Assembly (NCBI RefSeq): GCF_004011695.2
Contig: NC_082406.1
Coordinates: forward strand, 62,001-126,000
Direction: 5' to 3'
Origin: Ascochyta rabiei
Taxonomy: Eukaryota > Ascomycota > Dothideomycetes > Pleosporales > Didymellaceae
Length of the DNA stretch: 64,000 nucleotides
The number at the start of each line of letters is the position of its first letter. The stretch's first letter is position 1. The translations under genes were made by a program, and so were the position numbers. Shown here in pieces: positions 56,662 to 64,000 of the stretch. The notes beneath the pieces were generated by a model. That model was not told where the DNA came from, did not search any database, and saw only the letters and a list, made by a program, of their open reading frames with translations.

Positions 56662-57084
56662 TCAGGCCCGAAACCTCATACATTCACAATCCATCTTGAC
56701 CCCAAGCTTCCCACACAGCTTGACCAGTCCCACTGTAACGTTCTCCGCCGTTGGCCACGCACCAACCTCTATCACCAATATAGGCTCAATCACCCCCTTA
56801 AAGATATCAAACTCACATATCCCCCTCAGTAACTTCAAAAACCACTCCTCAACCTCATACGCCGGGCCGCCAACGAAAAACTTGCTCTTCTTTATCCCAC
56901 AAAGCAAGTCAAGCGTGCGAGGGCACAGCGGCGAGGCTATCATTGCCGCTGGGCCCTGTGCTGGGCAGAAGTCGTTGCACTTTCCAGATTGTGAGGAAGC
57001 AGAATTGGACCACCGTGTCTGTGGCAACGATGTCTTCGGCACCAGAGTCGAAGATGTGGACTTATTTCGCGTGCAAATACGCAA
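56662..57084 (-). CDS. Hypothetical open frame, possibly a 3' exon
   Basis: A 140-codon frame starts only from TTG, so if coding it is an exon rather than a whole gene. The last 80 residues look protein-like, with alternating hydrophobic segments (Lys-Phe-Phe-Val-Gly-Gly and Glu-Pro-Ile-Leu-Val-Ile-Glu-Val-Gly-Ala-Trp-Pro). I recognise no family. A short stretch in another frame just upstream (about 57070-57117) recalls the alpha-E helix of protein kinases (Gln-Cys-Leu-Ala-Ser-Thr-Leu-Ala-Tyr-Leu-His) but meets a stop at once. Low confidence. Confidence 0.22.
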   Translation of the reverse strand: MRICTRNKSTSSTLVPKTSLPQTRWSNSASSQSGKCNDFCPAQGPAAMIASPLCPRTLDLLCGIKKSKFFVGGPAYEVEEWFLKLLRGICEFDIFKGVIEPILVIEVGAWPTAENVTVGLVKLCGKLGVKMDCECMRFRA

Positions 57085-57529
57085 GCGTGGATGCGAGACA
57101 TTGGTAGCGCGATAGAAGTTGCGGGACGGGATTTTCGTCTCTGGGTTGGCTTTTTACGTACCTTTCCAAGCTTGTATTGATAAGGGGTTGAAGAAGAATT
57201 CGACCTTTTGCATACTTTGGGAAGGATTTTCACTACACTCGGCGACTGCACCGAACATCGGGGCGATGTGAGGGTGGCTGGGCGATTCCGTGCTTCTCAT
57301 GAAGTCTAGATTTCGAACCGCGCATACCGCTGACTATTGTGCTGCGTCCGGTGTACACGCCTTCAGTGTTCTCCTCGTGAGTCCGTGAACCGCGAGCCGA
57401 CTGGCTGGCTGGGGAAAGCGGGCAGTTCCACACAAACTTTTCCATTCCAACCTGCCATTCAAACTGCTCAGCAAGCCTCTGAACTTAAATTCGGGTGTCG
57501 GTTTGTATAGGATTCCTTCTAGAAATGTG
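57085..57529. other. Host-type sequence without a convincing gene
   Basis: A 70-codon minus-strand frame (57233-57445) is Cys-, Ser- and Arg-rich, but no start, splice set or domain could be supported. It may be a decayed gene between the two minus-strand fragments. Confidence 0.3.
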
Positions 57530-58045
57530 TCAATGCCGTTTTGCTTGACAGGCGCATGCCCTTTCGTGAAACGAAGTTACGTCCCCACTGAAATTTCCTA
57601 GGGCCTCTAAAGCGCTTGGTTGAGTGCTTCTCTCTAGCGCTAGCATCGACTGTGAGATCGAGGTCTTCTGTACTGTAGCACTGACTCTTTTAGCCCCAAG
57701 CCAAGTTAGAATGTTGCTGATGACTTCGTGGTATGGTTGTAAATTCGTAGGGTCTTCAAACAAGATTTCACGTAGTTGTTCGACACTTTCGCCAACAACA
57801 ACGGACAGCATTTTTACAAGCCCGATCCCCAACGCGAAAACATCCGTTTTCGACCCGGGAAGACTAATCTGCCCGTCTTCGTGAAACGCCTCTGGGGGCC
57901 GCATAAAGGCGCGTCGCGATAGCTTCACTTGTCGTGGAAGTTTTGTCACATGGGTGCGACTGCTGCGTGGTAAGTGTGCTAGAGCTGGATTTATTACAAG
58001 ACGCCACCTACACAACAATAGAAACCGTTCTTCCATTAATGTCAT
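57530..58045 (-). pseudogene. Protein-kinase-like C-lobe fragment, probably truncated
   Basis: A 171-codon frame resembles kinase subdomains VIII-IX: Pro-Pro-Glu (residues 50-52, in place of Ala-Pro-Glu), then a loop and Asp-Val-Phe-Ala-Leu-Gly (68-73), where the invariant Asp of subdomain IX would sit, followed by a helical C-lobe-like region. The N-lobe, Lys, HRD and DFG motifs are absent. They cannot lie upstream, because the listerin stop codon is only 45 bases away on the same strand. It is therefore a fragment or relic if the match is real. An unrelated short gene is the alternative. Confidence 0.35.
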
Positions 58046-58089
58046 CTATGCGAAGACTTAGTTCCAACCCTTCCATCAACCAACTACAT

Positions 58090-61000
58090 CTATCCATAGT
58101 TGAAAGGGTTTCGGCACAGCGGACAACTCGAGCTTCCACTTGACTTGAACCACTTGAATAAACACGCACCGTGGAACGCGTTCCTGCATGTACCACATCG
58201 CTTGTCAGGCACCTTTCTGTCGGGCCCCACAATACTGTAACAGATCGCACACTCCGTCTGGCCCTTCAGTGCACCTTCGACGTTCCTTCTCCACGTGCTC
58301 AGCGCATCAATGAGGCTGCCATTAAAAATCGTAATCGCGCCCAGGGAGGTACGCAGCCAGGACTGCCACTTCTGCTCGTTGACAGCAACGCGGTTCAGCC
58401 CTTCGATGTGCGCATTTGCCAGTGGAAAGGCGAGAGGGAGTGATATGCGCATGCTCATGGTTTGCTCGTCGAGTATATAGCTCGCCGTGATCTCGCGTGC
58501 GCGCGGCGCTACACGAATACTGAAAGTGTCGTCAGTGGCCGTGCCGGACCATGTTGTTACGCTATCGAGCGCAGCGGTAATGACAGGAGGTGAGATGTTC
58601 TTTTCGGTCCAGGGTTCAAGGGTAACAGCGATGGCCCGGGAGCGGGAGGTGAGCGCGTTGAACCAGGATTTCGTAAGGGACGGCATGTGCAGGAGTGTGA
58701 GGTAGTAAAGATGTGTGAGCAGCCACTGTGTGTCTTGCTTTGGAAGCTCGACATCGGGCTCATACTTTGTGATGTCAAGTTTAGAGACATCGACGGGCTT
58801 GTTGTGGGCGTGGCCGAGGAAGTCGAAGGTAAAGTCGAGCAATCCAGGCAGAAATTCGCCCTCTTTGATGTGTTCGATATAGTCGTTCTTGACTTTGAAA
58901 GACTGTGCTTGTTAGCTCATAACGAGACTTATTGAAGCAGAGAGACTTACAGCATGCTCGAGATGGTCGAAAACAAGCAGCCAACTCAGCAGATACCCCC
59001 TCAAAGACAACGGAACATTGCGCTCGAAATTGACCTCAGCCAAAGCAGCGACTGTCGGTGATTCAATAATCAACGACAGTAGCTCTTCTGGGAAGCGAGC
59101 TGTGGATTTGGAGAGTGCCGCATCGATCGAGATCTGCTCTTGGGCCGCAGGAATCTGCTTGTGCAAAATGTTGAAAGCAGTCAGCTGGACCGGCTGCGAT
59201 TCTACGTATAGAAATGGGTAGAGCTCGTCTGCGGAGTCAAGATGCTCCAGTGGCACCTTCGCGATCTGGCGTGCAAGCACATCATTCACCATCCTTAGAG
59301 GCTGATGGAACTCATCCGGGAAATGTTGTGAGTGTTTGAGCAAGTTGATGAGACCTGCGGCAATCGACTGCTCCGTCTCTTCCCAAACCTCGATGAGGTC
59401 GTCGTTGGGATCCTCAATCTGGGTTAGTGTGCGCAGCTGTGCATAGAGCTTCAAGGATGCATGAGTGAAAGAAATTGGACTACTTGACGCAATCTCGGCG
59501 TCTTGGAGCTCATTGGTGCGAGACCAGGCTGAAGAGAGTGCGTTCAGAATGTCACCCCAGTGCTCACCGTACAGGTCGCTCATTAGCGGGAGCAAGACCG
59601 TCAATGCACGACAGACCTCTGCCCTGATTTCTAGTGACCCGTGTGTCCTGTCAAGCCACGGTACGATTTGCTTGACAAAGAAGATGAGACGCTGCTTGGC
59701 AATGGTCTCTGCAATACCATCCTGAGAGAGCACTGTGTTGAGAACTACAAGCTGGCTGAGACTCTCCTGCGGCTTTTCGTCAATGTCGAGACCAGTCAGG
59801 TCGGCGACAATTTCACTGCACATGCGCTCGCAAGATTTTGATGCTGCAAGTGGTTCCCTGAACGCATTCAAGTAAGCAAGAAGAGGGATGACTTGCTTGT
59901 TCTTTCTGATGGTTTTCAAAGCATCTTGGATCTGGACAGTCCAGGAGTTCGTCCACCCATGCAACATGATGGCATCAGAGACCAGAGTACTGTAGGCACG
60001 TGCGGCGTAGTAAACTTGAGTTGAGCTGCTCGCGTCAATCCGACCAAGGAGATCCCTTGCCCAAGTCAGCAATGAGTCTTTGTCGTTGTTCTCAGAAAGC
60101 GAAGACATCGATCCGTGTACTCGTGTTATTTCTTGTGTGATGAATTCCTGAGCATCAGATTTGAAAACCATCGCGTCGTTCTCCACATCAGCGTTGTAGC
60201 CCGTCCAGAGGCCGTTAGCACCTGCGAGGCCCAGGTTGTCCTCTACCAACTGGACCGTAAGAGCGATGTTTCGCAAGTAGGCATTTCGCACCTGAAGTGG
60301 TGCGCTTTGCACCCTGGCTTGTGGGGTTCTAGACAGCTTTGCTACATACTGTGCAATGCGATATGCTGCTGAGTAGCCATCTGCATCGCGGCTGATCTTC
60401 CTCGTGTCAGCGGATGCTAAGGATGGCTCTACCAGGTAGGTTGCACCACCAAGTGAATTGGTAATCGCAAGCGCAGATTTCGGTACAGAAGCTAGGAATG
60501 GAGTCAGGGCTGCGTCCCAATCCTCGATGCTGGGAAACAAGTTCGCATTCGTCTCCCAGGTTTCGCTAGACTTGAAAGATTGTTTAGCCAGATCCACCAG
60601 AGTCTCGATAGATACTGATGATGGTGTTGCCTCTCGTAGTCCTTGGTGGATGAGATCGTGCATTGAGTGTTGTGTGCCTGTATCGGATGCAAGTACTGTC
60701 CGTATAGATGCACTGACGGTGGCTGCGCCTTGAGCAATTTCGTCGTTCGGCGACTCAGAAGCGCGCAACAAAGCTTGAAGGAGTTCTCCACCTTTCGGTG
60801 TGGCAGCGAATTCTCTCAACATAGACGGATTTGATTTTACGATTTGGCGTAGACCTTGCAGCGAGTAGAACGCATGTTGCGATATCGAAAGCGACTGTGT
60901 TAGGTACGCAAGTACGTCATCAGTGGTCTCTGGAGCCAAGATCTTCGCTTGCGATTGTAAAATGCGCGTGAATGAATCCCACTCTAACGAACCCTCAACA

Positions 61001-63044
61001 GCGTCGTTCACACTTGACTTGACGAAGCTCTGCAACTCGGCATCAGAGCTGGCCAGATCGAACGACTCTGGAATTTTCGGAGATGTAAGCAAGGCTTCGA
61101 GCGCATTCATCTTGGCTGGGGAGTCGCCTTCCTTCAAGATCGCCTTGAGTGTCGCACTCCAGGCGCTCTTGAAGACAGTTGACTCCGCGAACGAGTACAG
61201 AATGCTCACCAGCTGCGTCGATGATGGTGACAGGATGATGGTAGGCAGATCATCGTGGATGAACTGTCCCAATTGCTGATCGACAGGCGCTTTCGCCAAG
61301 TTTGAACCACGGGATAAAAGTGCCGCAATCGTGCCAGCAGCACCATACGGCTTTCCATTTCTGTTCTTGACTACAGCCAAAGCCTCGGTGATAATGGAAG
61401 ACTCTGCACTCCTAATCGATTGTGCCAACTGCGATGCTGTGCCTTCCTTGAGAGCATGCTCTTGCAGTGTTGCATACCGTGTCCCGTGCTGCAGCACAGC
61501 GGTTTGAGACTTTTCATAGTCCTTGGACTGCTCAGGAGCAGATGTCCTGATGTCGTTGACAAGTTGTTGTGCATATTGTGGCCATTGTCCAGAAAGCGCA
61601 CTAGTAACACCATCGATCGCCAAGGCTTTGGTAAGAAGGCCAGTTGCGTTTGACGGCAAGCTCCATTGCGAAGTTTCTAGCGAGGGTCGCAAGTATTGGC
61701 TTATCATGGGCAAGACCACTTTTTGAACGAATGTCTCGCTGTCGCCTGCCGACAATCGTGCGTTGACCGTAGCCAGGACATCGAAATATGCAGTATATGC
61801 TGCATCCTGGTTGTATTTCGGTTCATTCTTACCAGCGATGCCAGCCTGGAGAGCACTCAGAAGATCTACAGCATCGGGCGCCTGGCAGGGCAGAACCTCG
61901 CCAGGGAGCGCCTTGAAGAGATCGACCAAGCGGTTCCAGTAGTCTTGTGGGCCGAATTGAGAGCCCTTCTTCAAGAACTGGCGCAATCGCCTGTCGACCG
62001 ATGTCTTGCTCTTGTAGTGCTCGGTCCACGCGGTTGGGTGGGCTGTGGTCAGCTGAATCAAAGCTTCGAGGAAGTCGTACGCGGAGCCAGTCTGGTCGGA
62101 GTTGAGGGCCACCGAGAGGTAGGCTTTGCTGATGGTCTCCAAGTTCGCACTCGCGGCATCTGGCTGCTTAGTCAGGCACGTCTTGAGCAGTCGGTGCAGC
62201 GAGCGCCGTATCGAGACATCGACATGTGACGCAAAATCCCAGAGCTTCTTGTCGCTGAGTAATGTGTCGTAGTCGGCCTGGAACTTGGACAGTTCCTCGG
62301 GCGCCAGGTTGGCCAGCAGACTGGCCAGCAAGGCTATGCACGCGGACATGACGCGGCTGTACTTGGCCTGGGCATCGTCTGCGCTGACGGTGCGCTCGTC
62401 GCTGAGTGTGGTGGGGCTCTCCTTGTCGACGGCATCGCGGCAGTACTCCAGTATGGGCTGCTGGTAGGCTTTGCGAATATTCTGGATCTTCTCGGGCGTG
62501 GCGAAGACCTGGCGCAGGGCATTCTGGGTGGCTTCGACCACGGCGCGGTCGCCGTCGTAGAGGCCGCACAGCCATGCTGCGACGCTCCTCGACATGTGGC
62601 GAGCAATGCGCTTGCCGGCAGACACGGCCATGAGGCCATGGACCGTGTGGGACAGCTGGCGGACGGCCTTGGCATTGTCTATCGAGGTGCGCGGGTACAC
62701 GGTGATCTGATTACCTCATTACTACAGCCCTTTGCTACTGCTGCTCTCCCGGCAAGACTGACCCATGCGTCCAACACGCCCTCCTCTACCGGCGCCTGCA
62801 GCGCGACAATGTGTGTCTGAAGGTCCTCGAGCGCCTTCGCCTTGGTGGTGCTGTCCTTCTTGGACAGGTTGCGGAAGAAGACGACGACATTGGGGTCTGA
62901 TATCGCCGACAGGTTGGGCGGCTCTGCGACGTATGACAGCTGCGATGCGCTGCCTCCAAAGCTCCCACCAAACGCGGGGGCGCTGCCGAACGTCGACGCA
63001 GCGCGCGCACTGCTGGCCGACGCCTTGGCCGACCGCTTACTCAT
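58090..63044 (-). CDS. LTN1: Listerin, RING E3 ubiquitin ligase of ribosome quality control (1616 aa)
   Basis: Listerin (Ltn1/Rkr1) binds 60S subunits carrying stalled nascent chains and ubiquitylates them in the ribosome quality control complex in the cytosol. Three exons are supported: 63044-62763 (94 codons), 62706-58951 (1252 codons) and 58902-58090 (270 codons plus stop). The introns are 56 bp (GTCAGT...CAG) and 48 bp (GTAAGT...CAG, with a GCTAAC branch site), both phase 0. Exon 1 starts MSKRSAK, a Ser/Ala-rich N-terminus, then the conserved region ending Leu-Asp-Ala-Trp. Exon 2 opens with a conserved Tyr-Pro-Arg-Thr-Ser-Ile-Asp-Asn stretch and is a long HEAT-like helical array. The last about 53 residues are the RING: Cys-x2-Cys, CGTC, His-x2-Cys and Cys-Pro-x-Cys. 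The length matches fungal listerins. The GTCAGT donor is the least certain part. Confidence 0.93.
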
Positions 63045-63342
63045 GCTGTGTGTGGTATTATATGCGAGAACACAAAAATAAAAAAAAGGGAGCGAAACCG
63101 AGAAGCACAGCAAGCAATGCTTTCGTGTGCAGCGGCCAGAGACGAAGTTTGTGTCGAATCTGCCCACCACGCCATGACGATTGCTCCCAAGGGCGGTGGT
63201 GGGGCGGCTTCACTAGCCCCCTGTCGCCGCTAGCCGAACATGTGATGGCGCGTTTTGACAGTGCAGGCACCGCGCTTTGTCTGGAGCTCGACAACTCCAA
63301 GGCTCCGTCGCCACGACAGCTTCCGCGCGGGCGGTCGTCAAC
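63045..63342. promoter_or_regulatory. Divergent promoter between LTN1 and RAD3
   Basis: 298 bases separate the two ATGs, which point away from each other, so the promoters must be shared or overlapping. No TATA box is evident on either side, as is usual for housekeeping genes. Confidence 0.6.
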
Positions 63343-64000
63343 ATGAAGTTCCTTATAGAGTGAGTTGTCTTCGCCATGTTCGTTGTTGTAATTATGGGCG
63401 TGCTTCCCACCATTTCGTGGCAATGCAGCTGCACGTTCTGAAAGCACCCACCCAATCGCACGCCTCTCGTGGTCACATCCATCACCTCTTACTTCGTCCG
63501 TCACGTGTCTCTTCCGTCTCGCCTATCATCTCCCTCTGCTTGAACTCACTTCAACTTTCTCCTGCCTCTCTTTGCAGAGCGTCCTTCCATGCCCACGCTC
63601 ACACCTCAACAGCAACCTGCCGGTGCTCTTCCCGTACCCACGGGTCTACCCCGAGCAATATGCCTACATGTGCGATCTCAAACGCACCCTGGACCAGGGC
63701 GGGCACTGCGTTCTGGAGATGCCTTCAGGCACGGGTAAAACTGTGTCTTTGCTGTCTCTCATCATTGCCTACCAGCAGTTCTACCCGGAGAAGCGAAAGC
63801 TGATCTACTGCTCTCGAACCATGTCCGAGATCGAGAAGGCGCTGGCTGAGCTGAAAGCGCTGATGAAGTACCGCACACAAGAGCTCGGTTACGAAGAGGA
63901 ATTTCGAGGGCTGGGACTTACAAGTCGAAAGAACCTCTGTCTGCATCCGAGCGTCAAGCGCGAGAAGAGTGGTGGAGTCGTGGACGCCCGGTGTCGCAGC
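63343..64000 (+). CDS. RAD3: RAD3/XPD DNA helicase of TFIIH, 5' part
   Basis: This is the ATP-dependent 5'-3' helicase subunit of TFIIH, for transcription initiation and nucleotide excision repair in the nucleus. Exon 1 is 63343-63359 (five codons and two bases); intron 63360-63612 (GTGAGT...CAG, 253 bp); exon 2 runs from 63613 past the window end, giving residues 6-135 here. Visible motifs are the conserved N-terminus (Leu-Pro-Val-Leu-Phe-Pro-Tyr-Pro), the Walker A box Met-Pro-Ser-Gly-Thr-Gly-Lys-Thr at 42-49 with Lys48, motif Ia (Tyr-Cys-Ser-Arg-Thr, 71-75), and the first two iron-sulphur cysteines, C115 and C133. This numbering agrees with what I recall for yeast Rad3. The DEAH box and the rest of the gene lie outside the window. 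A 17-base first exon explains why the start is missed by simple frame scanning. Confidence 0.95.

Overview
The window comes from a filamentous ascomycete. The best fit is a Dothideomycete of the Pleosporales type. The evidence is short spliceosomal introns, a fungal listerin gene beside a RAD3/XPD gene, and a block of about 53 kb of transposons destroyed by repeat-induced point mutation (RIP). In that block CAA, CAG and TGG codons have become stop codons and catalytic Asp codons have become Asn. The DNA is saturated with TpA while CpG is often kept. The element sizes (Fot1/pogo elements of 1842 and 1862-1864 bp, a copia element of about 5.2 kb) recall the Molly, Pixie and Elsa families of Parastagonospora nodorum. 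That link is from memory and unverified.

Positions 1-3540 are AT-rich repeat debris I could not assign. An island with balanced composition at about 3540-4560 holds one intact gene for a small secreted protein with four cysteines (4043-4381). From about 4640 to 33280 lies a nested stack. A Tc1/mariner relic is interrupted by gypsy-1. Gypsy-1 abuts a LINE at the LINE's 3' tail. The LINE is split by copia-A (8450-29836). Copia-A contains gypsy-2 (11789-19004), pogo-1 (19277-21118) and copia-C (21753-28810). Copia-C contains pogo-2 (26282-28144). A truncated gypsy-3 follows on the minus strand. The right half of the block holds copia-B (35367-40640), pogo-3 (41503-43364), a foldback MITE (43458-43637) and pogo-4 (43732-52632). 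Pogo-4 is split by copia-D (45465-52526), which is split by pogo-5 (47355-49218). Most ends were fixed from terminal repeats and target-site duplications.

From about 52635 to 54000 the sequence passes from RIP-degraded DNA to normal host DNA. This stretch has short repeats and a 279-bp MITE. The first host gene (54201-55010) encodes a secreted protein with a Kex2-type site and eight cysteines. It is followed by a Ser/Pro-rich hypothetical protein, poorly resolved gene fragments, the listerin (LTN1/RKR1) gene on the minus strand with three exons, and the divergently transcribed 5' end of RAD3/XPD, which runs off the window.

In biological terms this is a two-speed layout. Housekeeping genes lie at the right edge, two secreted-protein candidates lie in or beside a transposon block, and every recognised transposase or polymerase is inactivated. 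No CRISPR array, tRNA, rRNA or bacterial-type system was seen.
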